Source: Zoogloea sp041904905 (GTDB taxonomy: Bacteria; Pseudomonadota; Gammaproteobacteria; Burkholderiales; Rhodocyclaceae). Taken from it: a stretch of 64,000 nt of DNA. Position 1 is the stretch's first letter. Each line of letters starts with the position of its first letter. Made by a program: the position numbers and the translations under genes. Below the pieces are notes generated by a model. It worked only from the letters and a program-made list of their open reading frames with translations. It ran no database searches and was not told the origin of the DNA. The stretch is taken from assembly GCF_041904905.1 (NCBI RefSeq), contig NZ_JAYRMI010000007.1, positions 32,791 to 96,790 on the forward strand. The letters run 5' to 3'. Below, one piece after another: positions 25,412 to 32,626 of the stretch.

Positions 25412-25876
25412 ATGAGCCAGAATCTCGTCTCCCTCGACCTCGGCGCGGCCGACGTGCTTGCCATCGACGCAGCCCTCGACACCCTCGAGAAGCTGTTCGC
25501 CGGCTTCGTCGAGCTGACCCCGGAGCAGCGCCACAAGCTGACCAAGATGGGAGACCGTTCGGAGGCGTTCTGTCGGCAGACCCTCATGGTGCTGGCGCAG
25601 AACAAGCAGATGATCCCGCCCGGCTTCGATCTGGACGAGGCCCAGAGCGATCTGCTGACCTTCGACACCCTGCGCCCGCGCATCCAGCGCCTGCGCGGCC
25701 TGCTCTCCAAGGGCGAAGACACCGAGATGGCCCTGGGCAGCGACGTGATGCGCGCCTCCTACGACGGCTACGCCCTGGCCAAGCTGTTCGGTCAGGGTGC
25801 CGCCCTCGACACCCTCAAGGATGCCATGTCGGTGCGCTACACCCGCCGCCCCAACAAGAACGACCCCGCGGCCTGA
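25412..25876 (+). CDS. Conserved-looking 154-aa cytoplasmic protein of unknown function
   Basis: I do not recognise a named family. The protein is soluble, mostly helical by appearance, with LDLGAADVLAIDAALDTLE, ELTPEQRHKLTKMGDRSEAFCRQTL and PGFDLDEAQSDLLTFDTLRPR segments. It lacks a signal peptide or membrane segment. A GGAGG ribosome site lies 11 bases before the ATG, and codon usage matches neighbours, so it is a real gene. It is monocistronic, divergent from dctA and followed by the 21-bp repeat array. Confidence 0.75.
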   Translation: MSQNLVSLDLGAADVLAIDAALDTLEKLFAGFVELTPEQRHKLTKMGDRSEAFCRQTLMVLAQNKQMIPPGFDLDEAQSDLLTFDTLRPRIQRLRGLLSKGEDTEMALGSDVMRASYDGYALAKLFGQGAALDTLKDAMSVRYTRRPNKNDPAA

Positions 25877-25989
25877 CCCCACGGCCGGCGGCGCCCTGCT
25901 GCCGGCCTGCCCCGCTTGACCCGGGGGCGGCCCCTCCTTGTCGCCCCCTTTCATCGCGCGTCGGCCGATTGACGCGCGATGCTTTTTGC

Positions 25990-26285
25990 CTTTCCCGCAA
26001 GTCATCCCCCTTCGCCCGTCCGGCCCGCGGCCTCGCCCGCAAGGCCCGCAGCGACTCCCGCAAGGCTTTAAGCCTTGCGCGCAAGACAAAAAGCCTTGCG
26101 GACAAGGCCCGCAGCCCCCGCCGCAAGCGTCGCAGCCCGGCCCCCAAGGCAATCCGCCTCGCCGCCAACGCCCCGCCCCTTGCCAGCAAGGCCCCAGGCC
26201 CGCCCCCCGACCCGAAAAGCCTTGCCCCCCTCGCCCCCGGCCTTGCCCGCAAGGCGCCACCCCGCCCCCGCAAGCGGCCACGCCC
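25990..26285. repeat. Degenerate 21-bp tandem repeat array, about 14 units
   Basis: Fourteen positions spaced exactly 21 bp apart, from 25997 to 26270, carry or decay from the word GCAAG. It is intact at 25997, 26039, 26060, 26081, 26123, 26186, 26249 and 26270; near matches occur at 26102, 26144 and 26165. Many units contain the dyad CTTGCNCGCAAG. The array fills the gap between the convergent 154-aa gene and sfsA. One plus-strand frame reads as a basic heptapeptide repeat (LARKARS-like), but I find no start codon with a ribosome site, so I treat it as non-coding or a gene remnant. Confidence 0.8.
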
Positions 26286-26306
26286 TGCGCGGCGGGCCGA
26301 TGGCCG

Positions 26307-27008
26307 CTACGGCACCGTCACCGCCAGCCGGCGGGTGAGGGCGATGGCCTGGGGGGTGACGGTGGCCCCCAGGGCGAGCACCTCGACACCGGCGGCGAGG
26401 GCGTCGCGCAGGGCGCGGCCGTAGGCGGGGTCGATGCGATCGGCGGGGCGGACTTCGGCGACGTCGCCGCGCTGCACGCAGAAGACCAGCACCGCCCGGT
26501 GGCCGGCGGCCACCATCGCGGCCAGCTCGCGCAGGTGTTTGGCGCCGCGGGCGGTAACCGCATCCGGAAAGTAGCCCACGCCGCCCTCGACGGCGGCGGT
26601 GACGTTCTTGACCTCCACGTAGCAATCGGGCCGGCCGGGGGCCTGCAGCAGCAGGTCGATGCGGCTGCCCTCGCCGTATTTCCGCTCGGGGCGGAGGGTG
26701 GGATAGCCGGTGAGTTCGGGCACCGCGCCGGCCTCGATGGCCTCGCGCACCAGGGCGTTGCTGCGCCCGGTATGCACGCCCACGATCACCCCGGGCGCGG
26801 TCTCCACCAGCTCCCAGGTCCAGGCGAGCTTGCGCGCCGGGTTGGCGGCGGGCGACAGCCACACCCGCATCCCCGCGTCCTTGCAGCCCAGCATCGAGCC
26901 GGTGTTGGGGCAGTGCGCAGTGACGAGGCCGCCGGCCGTCTCCACATCGGCAAGGAAACGCTGGTAACGCCGGACGAGGCGGCCTTCGAGGAGGGGGGGA
27001 AAGAGCAT
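26307..27008 (-). CDS. sfsA: SfsA homologue (sugar fermentation stimulation protein)
   Basis: 233-aa protein of the SfsA family, which has an OB-like N-terminal part and a nuclease-like fold and has been linked to maltose-gene regulation and nucleic-acid binding. Family blocks are present: LLEGRLVRRYQRFLADVE, AHCPNTGSMLGC near residue 33, and SRIDLLLQAPGRPDCYVEVKNVT, which carries the D-xn-ExK residues, followed by a GYFPDAVTARGAKHLREL block. The start at 27008 gives the normal length. It lies downstream of the AEC transporter gene on the same strand, separated by an inverted repeat. Confidence 0.92.
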   Translation of the reverse strand: MLFPPLLEGRLVRRYQRFLADVETAGGLVTAHCPNTGSMLGCKDAGMRVWLSPAANPARKLAWTWELVETAPGVIVGVHTGRSNALVREAIEAGAVPELTGYPTLRPERKYGEGSRIDLLLQAPGRPDCYVEVKNVTAAVEGGVGYFPDAVTARGAKHLRELAAMVAAGHRAVLVFCVQRGDVAEVRPADRIDPAYGRALRDALAAGVEVLALGATVTPQAIALTRRLAVTVP

Positions 27009-27021
27009 GTGAGGCGTAATG

Positions 27022-27116
27022 GGTGAGGAGTGAGGAGACCTTGTTTTACGCGGGTGCGCTGGCGATCGGTAGCGCACAGGGTATCAGCCCGGGCTCCTCA
27101 CTCCTTACTCCTCACG
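27022..27116 (-). repeat. Inverted repeat of a GTGAGGAGT-type motif between the AEC transporter gene and sfsA
   Basis: The left arm GTGAGGAGTGAGGAG (27023-27037) is complementary, with one mismatch in 15, to 27101-27115. The right arm overlaps the transporter's stop codon (27112-27114). The arms are about 63 bp apart. The same short word is also repeated inside each arm. It may be an intergenic repetitive element or form a long hairpin that separates transporter and sfsA expression. Confidence 0.6.
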
Positions 27117-28044
27117 TTCCCAACACCCACAGCAAGCCGCTCACCGTGAAGAACGACAGGGTGGTGGCGGCCACCAGGGCGGCGGCGCTGAGGCCTTCCT
27201 GGCCGAACTTCTGGCTCAGGAGCGGGTAGATGGAGAGCATCGGCATGCCGGCGTTGAGGATGGCGGCGGTAGCCAGCTCCGGCCTGCTGCCGGGCGAGAC
27301 CGCCAGCACGGCGGCCACGCACAGGGGGTGGACCAGCAGCTTGCCGGCGACGATCAGCGACAGATCGCCAGCCATGCCCCGCAGGCTGAGCCCGGCCAGG
27401 GTGCCGCCGATGCAGAACAGCGCCACCGGGGCGGAGGCCACCGACAACATGTCCACCGCCTTGGCCACCGGCACCGGCAGGGGCACGCCCAGCAGCGTCC
27501 ACAGCACGCCGGCGCCCATCGCCAGGATGAAGGGGTTGCGGGTGAGGCGGCGCAGGATCTCCCGCAGCACCGCCGACCAGCGCCGGTTGGCGCTGCCCGC
27601 CACCTCGGCCAGGGTGAGCAGCAGCGGCATCATCAGCAGCCCCTCCACCAGCGCATACACGGCCAGCGCGCTGCCGGCCAGCGGGCCCATCGCCTGCAGC
27701 GCGATGGGGTAGCCGATGAAGGCGCTGTTGGACATGGACGCCCCCAGGGCCTGCACCGCCCCCACCTGCAGGCTGCGCCCCCGCAGCAGGCAGGACACCG
27801 CCAGCGCCAGCCCGGCCGCCAGCAGCGACCCCAGGGCGTAGACGAGGAGCAGGTGGCCATCGACCAGATCGCCCAGGGCGCGGGCCGACATGGCCTTGAA
27901 GAGCAGCGCCGGCAGGGCCACGTTGATGACGAAGACGCCCAGCGGGCGCATCTCGGCGCGGGTGAGCAGGCCGTGGCGCACGGCCGCGAAGCCCACGCCG
28001 ACGATGAGGAAGATCGGGCCGGTGATGCCCAGGATGGTCAGCAA
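27112..28044 (-). CDS. AEC-family (auxin efflux carrier-like) transporter
   Basis: 310-aa inner-membrane protein with about ten hydrophobic helices, normal length for the AEC family. It shows the family features FINVALPALLFKAM-like (here VINVALPALLFKAM), SMSNSAFIGYPIALQAMG and a C-terminal half repeat. Members export or import small carboxylates such as malate or malonate; the substrate here is unknown. It stands alone after a 67-bp spacer from the LysR-side intergenic region and is followed by sfsA. Confidence 0.85.
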   Translation of the reverse strand: MLTILGITGPIFLIVGVGFAAVRHGLLTRAEMRPLGVFVINVALPALLFKAMSARALGDLVDGHLLLVYALGSLLAAGLALAVSCLLRGRSLQVGAVQALGASMSNSAFIGYPIALQAMGPLAGSALAVYALVEGLLMMPLLLTLAEVAGSANRRWSAVLREILRRLTRNPFILAMGAGVLWTLLGVPLPVPVAKAVDMLSVASAPVALFCIGGTLAGLSLRGMAGDLSLIVAGKLLVHPLCVAAVLAVSPGSRPELATAAILNAGMPMLSIYPLLSQKFGQEGLSAAALVAATTLSFFTVSGLLWVLGT

Positions 28045-28164
28045 GGCGGTCTCGACGGAGGTGGGCAGGGCCCGATTCTAGGCGCCCGCGCGGGGTGGAT
28101 AAATCGATGGGCCGAACATCACTGTTCGGCGATGGCAAACAGTGCCCGGATTGGGCGGCGCCCC

Positions 28165-29061
28165 TCAGGGCAGCCGGGCGCACACCTCGGCCAGCCAGTC
28201 CACGAACACCCGCACCCGGGGCGACAGGTGGCGGTTCTGGGGGTACACCGCCGACAGGGGCAGCGGCGGCGGCTGGTAGGGCTGCAGCACCTCCACCAGG
28301 GTGCCGGCGGCAAGCTGGCGCACCACATGGTAGCGGGGCACCTGGATCAGCCCGAAGCCGGCCTCGCAGGCGGCCACGTAGGCGTCGCCGTTGTTCACCC
28401 CCAGGCGGGCGCGCACGTTGCGGTTCTCCACCTGGCCGTCCACGGTGAACTCGAAGGGCACCGACTTGCCGGTGGAGGCGGAGAGGTAATCCACCGCCTC
28501 GAAGCGATCCAGATCGGACGGGCGGTTGGGCCGGCCGTGGCGGGCGATGTAGGTGGCGCTGGCGCAGCACACCTGAGGCAGCGCGGTGAGGCGGCGCGCC
28601 ACCAGCGAGGAGTCGCGCAGCTCGCCGATGCGCAGCACGCAGTCGACGCCCTCGCGGATCAGGTCGATCTGGCGGTCGGTGAGGGACAGCTCCACCGACA
28701 CCTCGGGGTGGCGGGCGCAGAACTCGGGCAGGGCGGGGATCAGCACCAGCCGGCCGAAGGAGGTGGAGGCATCCACCCGCAGCCGCCCCTGGGGGTGGCG
28801 GGCGGCCTGGGTGAAGGCGGCCTCCACGTCGGCCACGTCGGCCAGAATCGCCAGACAGCGCTGGTAGTAGGCGTCGCCGTCCAGCGTGGCGCGCACCTGG
28901 CGGGTGGTGCGCTGGAGCAGGCGCACGCCCAGGTGGGCTTCGAGCTGCTTGACGATCTGGGTGGCCGAGGCGCGGGGAATGCCGAGCTTTTCGGCGGCGC
29001 GGCTGAAGCTGCCCAGCTCAACGATGCGGGTGAACAGCTGCATGGCCTGGAAGCGGTCCAT
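28165..29061 (-). CDS. LysR-family transcriptional regulator
   Basis: 298-aa DNA-binding regulator. An N-terminal winged helix-turn-helix (residues 1-60: FTRIVELGSFSRAAEKLGIPRASATQIVKQLE) is followed by the LysR substrate-binding domain (about residues 90-295), of the CrgA/DmlR-like branch. The start at 29061 gives the canonical MDRFQAMQLF N-terminus. It is divergent from the aldo/keto reductase-benE operon across 115 bp, the usual layout for a LysR regulator of its neighbour. Its inducer could be an aromatic acid or aldehyde. Confidence 0.93.
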   Translation of the reverse strand: MDRFQAMQLFTRIVELGSFSRAAEKLGIPRASATQIVKQLEAHLGVRLLQRTTRQVRATLDGDAYYQRCLAILADVADVEAAFTQAARHPQGRLRVDASTSFGRLVLIPALPEFCARHPEVSVELSLTDRQIDLIREGVDCVLRIGELRDSSLVARRLTALPQVCCASATYIARHGRPNRPSDLDRFEAVDYLSASTGKSVPFEFTVDGQVENRNVRARLGVNNGDAYVAACEAGFGLIQVPRYHVVRQLAAGTLVEVLQPYQPPPLPLSAVYPQNRHLSPRVRVFVDWLAEVCARLP

Positions 29062-29073
29062 CGAGGCTCCAAT

Positions 29074-29092
29074 TGTTTGCGATTTGCGAACA
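29074..29092. promoter_or_regulatory. Candidate LysR operator between the divergent genes
   Basis: TGTTTGC-GATTT-GCGAACA is an interrupted palindrome (7-bp arms, 5-bp centre, one mismatch) just upstream of the LysR start at 29061 and about 85 bp before the aldo/keto reductase start. Position, size and symmetry fit a LysR binding site with T-N11-A character. Function is inferred from layout. Confidence 0.55.
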
Positions 29093-29176
29093 GTGTTGCT
29101 GTTTTCGGCGCATTTATCAACGCCGACGGCGCGCTCCATAATCCGCCCGACATTCTGCCCCGGAGGGTTTGCGATC

Positions 29177-30148
29177 ATGGAATACGTACGTTTCGGCGCC
29201 ACCGGCCTTCAGGTGTCCCGCCTGTGCCTGGGCTGCATGACCTACGGCAGCCCCGCCTGGCGCCCGTGGGTGCTGGACGAGGCCGCCAGCCGGCCTTTCA
29301 TCCAGCAGGCGCTGGCGCTGGGCATCAACTTCTTCGACACCGCCGACATGTACTCGCGGGGCGAGAGCGAGGCGGTGCTGGGCCGGGCGATCCGCGATTT
29401 CGCCCGGCGCGACGAGGTGGTGCTGGCCACCAAGGTGTTCTTCCCGATGAGCGACGCGCCCAACGACCGCGGCCTGTCGCGCAAGCACATCCTGGCGGGC
29501 ATCGACGCCTCGCTCAAACGCCTGGGCACCGACTACGTGGACCTGTACATCATCCACCGCTTCGACCCCCACACCCCCATCGACGAGACCCTGGAGGCGC
29601 TCGATACGGTGGTGCGCTCGGGCCGGGCGCGCTACCTGGGCGCCTCGTCGATGTTCGCCTGGCAGTTCATGAAGCTGCTGGCCCACCAGCGGGCCCACGG
29701 GCTGGCGCGCTTCGTGTCGATGCAGAACCACTACAACCTGGCCTACCGCGAGGAGGAGCGCGAGATGCTGCCCCTGTGCCGCGACCAGGGCATCGCCGTC
29801 ACTCCGTGGTCGCCCCTGGCCCGCGGGCTCTTGGCCGGCAGCCGGGGCAGCGGCACCCGGCGCGACGAGACCGACACCCTGGCCCACGGCTGGTACAACC
29901 AGCAGGCGATGGAAGACGCCGTCGTGGCCGCGGTGCAGCAGGTGGCCCGGGCCCGCGGGGTGCCGGCGGCGCAGGTGGCGATCGCCTGGGCCGCCAGCCG
30001 GCCGGGCATCGTCGCCCCGCTGATCGGCGCCTCCAAGCCCCACCATCTGCCGGACGCGGTGGCCGGCATCCAGCTCGAACTCAGCGCCGAGGAAGTCGCG
30101 CTGCTCGAGGCGCCCTACCGCCCCCGCCCGGTGGCGGGCCACGAATGA
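29177..30148 (+). CDS. Aldo/keto reductase
   Basis: 323-aa NADPH-dependent oxidoreductase with a TIM-barrel fold. The catalytic tetrad is visible: Asp and Tyr in FFDTADMYSRGESE (near residues 54-60), Lys in VVLATKVF and His in LYIIHRFDP. The cofactor-binding tail lies in PLIGASKPHHL. It belongs to the YajO/Tas-like AKR group. A CGGAGGG ribosome site precedes the ATG at 29177. It overlaps benE as ATGA, so it may reduce an aldehyde related to the imported aromatic acid. Divergent LysR control is likely. Confidence 0.93.
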   Translation: MEYVRFGATGLQVSRLCLGCMTYGSPAWRPWVLDEAASRPFIQQALALGINFFDTADMYSRGESEAVLGRAIRDFARRDEVVLATKVFFPMSDAPNDRGLSRKHILAGIDASLKRLGTDYVDLYIIHRFDPHTPIDETLEALDTVVRSGRARYLGASSMFAWQFMKLLAHQRAHGLARFVSMQNHYNLAYREEEREMLPLCRDQGIAVTPWSPLARGLLAGSRGSGTRRDETDTLAHGWYNQQAMEDAVVAAVQQVARARGVPAAQVAIAWAASRPGIVAPLIGASKPHHLPDAVAGIQLELSAEEVALLEAPYRPRPVAGHE

Positions 30149-31368
30149 ACGCCGCCGCCCCTTCCGCCGCGCCGGGCGGGCTGACCCGGGATTGGTCGGT
30201 GTCGTCGGTGACCGCCGGTTTTCTGGCGGTGCTGATCTCCTACTCCGGCCCGCTCATCATCTTCTTCCAGGCCGCCCAGTCGGCCGGCGTGGCGCCGGAG
30301 ACGATCTCGTCCTGGGTGTGGGGCGTCTCGATGGGGGCGGCGGTGTCGGGCATCTTCTTGTCGTGGGCGCTCAAGGTGCCGGTGGTCACGGCCTGGTCGG
30401 CGCCGGGCACGGCGCTGCTGGTCACGCTGTTTCCGGGGCTGTCGCTGAACGAGGCGGTGGGCGCCTACCTCATCGCCGCCGCGGTGCTGTTCCTGATCGG
30501 CATCACCGGCACCTTCGACCGCCTGCTGCGTCACGTGCCCAAGGGCGTGGCGGCGGGGATGATGGCCGGCATCCTGTTCCAGTTCGGGGCCAACGCCTTC
30601 AAGGCGGCGGGCTCGATGCCGCTGCTCACCTTCGGGATGGTGGCGGCCTATCTGCTGCTCCGGCGCTTCGTGCCGCGCTACTGCATGGTGCTGGTGCTGC
30701 TGGTGGGCGTGGGGCTGGCGGTGGGCATCGGCGGGGCGGAGCTGTCGGGCGTGAAGCTGTCGCTCGCCACGCCTCAGTTCATCGCACCGGCCTTCACCTG
30801 GAACGCCACCCTCAGCTTCGCCCTGCCGCTGATCCTGGTGAGCCTGACCGGCCAGTTCCTGCCGGGCATGGCGATCCTCCACGGCTCGGGCTACCCCACC
30901 CCGGCCCGGCCGATCCTCGCCGCCACCAGCGTGGCTTCGGCGGCGGTGGCCTGCTTCGGCGGCATCACCATCGTCGTGGCGGCGATCACCGCCGCCCTGT
31001 GCACCGGCCGCGACGCCCACGAAGACCCGGCCCGGCGCTACGTGGCGGGCATCGCCAACGGCGCCTTCTACCTGATCGGCGGCAGCTTCGGCGCCACCAT
31101 CGTGTCGCTGTTCACCCTCCTGCCGCAGGAGTTCGTGGCGGTGCTGGCGGGCCTGGCGCTGATCGGCGCGATCACCGCCAACCTGATCGGCACCATCGCC
31201 CACGAGGACCACCGGGAGGCGTCGGTCATCACCTTTCTCGCCACCGCCTCGGGCATGCGCTTCCTGGGGCTTGGCGCGGCCTTCTGGGGCGTGGTGATCG
31301 GCATCGCCGCCTACTTCGTGCTGCACCGGGCGAAGCCGGCCGCGGCGCCGGCCCCCGGCCCGCGATAG
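30145..31368 (+). CDS. benE: BenE-family benzoate/H+ symporter
   Basis: 407-aa inner-membrane importer with about twelve hydrophobic segments. The BenE family pattern is clear: GFLAVLISYSGPLIIFFQAAQSAGV, WALKVPVVTAWSAPGTALL, PKGVAAGMMAGILFQFG and GGITIVVAAITAALCTG. Benzoate is the established substrate for the best-studied members; others may carry related aromatics. Its start overlaps the aldo/keto reductase stop (ATGA), so the two are cotranscribed. No benzoate catabolic genes are within the window. Confidence 0.92.
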   Translation: MNAAAPSAAPGGLTRDWSVSSVTAGFLAVLISYSGPLIIFFQAAQSAGVAPETISSWVWGVSMGAAVSGIFLSWALKVPVVTAWSAPGTALLVTLFPGLSLNEAVGAYLIAAAVLFLIGITGTFDRLLRHVPKGVAAGMMAGILFQFGANAFKAAGSMPLLTFGMVAAYLLLRRFVPRYCMVLVLLVGVGLAVGIGGAELSGVKLSLATPQFIAPAFTWNATLSFALPLILVSLTGQFLPGMAILHGSGYPTPARPILAATSVASAAVACFGGITIVVAAITAALCTGRDAHEDPARRYVAGIANGAFYLIGGSFGATIVSLFTLLPQEFVAVLAGLALIGAITANLIGTIAHEDHREASVITFLATASGMRFLGLGAAFWGVVIGIAAYFVLHRAKPAAAPAPGPR

Positions 31369-31465
31369 CGGCCCCGCGGCGTGCGTCCGGCATTCATCTT
31401 TCGACCGGCGGCGCCGTAGATGAGGGGGCAGGCCTCCGGGGGGAGGCCCCCTTCGAGGAATCGGG

Positions 31466-32626
31466 ATGAGCGATGTTTGCCGCATCCGCCGGGCCCATAC
31501 CCGGGTGGCGGATGCCCGCGCGGCGGTGCGCGCGTTTCACGCCGGGGTGGCCCAGGACGACATGGCGCTGGTGGTGTTCTTCTGCGCCAGCAGCTACGAC
31601 CTGGACGCGCTGGCCGACGAGATGCGGCGCTGCTTTGGCGATGTGCCGGTGGTGGGCTGCACGTCGGCCGGCGAGATCGGCCCGGCCGGCTATCTGGACC
31701 GCAGTCTGGCCGGCGCGAGCTTTGGCGCCCGGGATTTCACCGCGGCGACGGGCGGCCTCGCCGGACTGCAGAGCTTCGAGGCCCCCGCGGGTCAGGCCCT
31801 CGCCCGCACGCTGCAGGGCCGGCTCGACCGGGCCACCGGCCACGGCGCCACGGCCAGCCGCTTCGCGCTGCTGCTGATCGACGGGCTGTCGGTGCGCGAG
31901 GAGCCGGTCACCCGCGCGATCCAGAGCGCCCTGGGGGTGACGCCCCTGGTGGGCGGCTCGGCGGCCGACGGCACCGACTTCGGCCAGACCCTGGTGTACT
32001 TCGACGGGCGCTTCCACACCGACGCCGCGGTACTCGCCCTGGTGGCCACGCCGCTGCCCTTCCGGGCCTTCGACACCCACCACTTCGGCCCCACCGACGA
32101 GCGTCTGGTGGTGACCGCCGCCGACCCGACCCGGCGGACGGTGCGCGAGATCAACGGCCTGCCCGCCGCCCAGGAGTACGCCCGCATCCTGGGCGTGCCG
32201 GCGGATGGACTCACCCCCGAGCACTTCGCCGGCTCGCCGGTGGTGGTGACGATCGGCGGAGCCAGCTACGTGCGCTCCATCCAGAAGGCCAACCCGGACG
32301 GCAGCCTGACCTTCTTCTGCGCCATCGAGAATGGCCTGATCCTGCGGGTGGGCCGCAGCCTCGATCTGTACGACAACCTGCAGCGCACCCTGGCCCGGGT
32401 GCGCGGCGAGATCGGCCCGCCGCAGCTGGTGCTCGGCTGCGACTGCGTGCTGCGTCGGGTGGAGATCCTGCAGCGCGCCGACCTGCCGGAGATCGTCGCG
32501 ACGCTGCAGGCGAACAACATGGTGGGCTTCAACACCTACGGCGAGCAGTTCCGCGGGGCGCACCTGAACCAGACGCTCGCGGCCATCGCCATCGGCGCGC
32601 CCGGCGGGGAGGTGGAACGTGGCTGA
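31466..32626 (+). CDS. nosP: FIST-domain sensor protein, NosP-like
   Basis: 386-aa cytoplasmic protein consisting of FIST-N (about residues 30-220: VVGCTSAGEIGP, PLVGGSAADGTDFG) and FIST-C (about 225-375) domains. NosP proteins of this architecture bind haem and sense nitric oxide, controlling a hybrid kinase (NahK) encoded next to them; here a hybrid kinase gene overlaps the end by 8 bases. The size, the domain order and the pairing support NosP. I cannot confirm the haem ligand from sequence, so the symbol is provisional; other FIST proteins sense small ligands such as amino acids. Confidence 0.75.
   Translation: MSDVCRIRRAHTRVADARAAVRAFHAGVAQDDMALVVFFCASSYDLDALADEMRRCFGDVPVVGCTSAGEIGPAGYLDRSLAGASFGARDFTAATGGLAGLQSFEAPAGQALARTLQGRLDRATGHGATASRFALLLIDGLSVREEPVTRAIQSALGVTPLVGGSAADGTDFGQTLVYFDGRFHTDAAVLALVATPLPFRAFDTHHFGPTDERLVVTAADPTRRTVREINGLPAAQEYARILGVPADGLTPEHFAGSPVVVTIGGASYVRSIQKANPDGSLTFFCAIENGLILRVGRSLDLYDNLQRTLARVRGEIGPPQLVLGCDCVLRRVEILQRADLPEIVATLQANNMVGFNTYGEQFRGAHLNQTLAAIAIGAPGGEVERG

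Noticed and set aside
25969..26424. Possible TTG-started gene encoding a basic heptapeptide repeat protein
   Set aside because: No ribosome site, and the frame runs antisense into sfsA. The repeat period explains the open frames on both strands.
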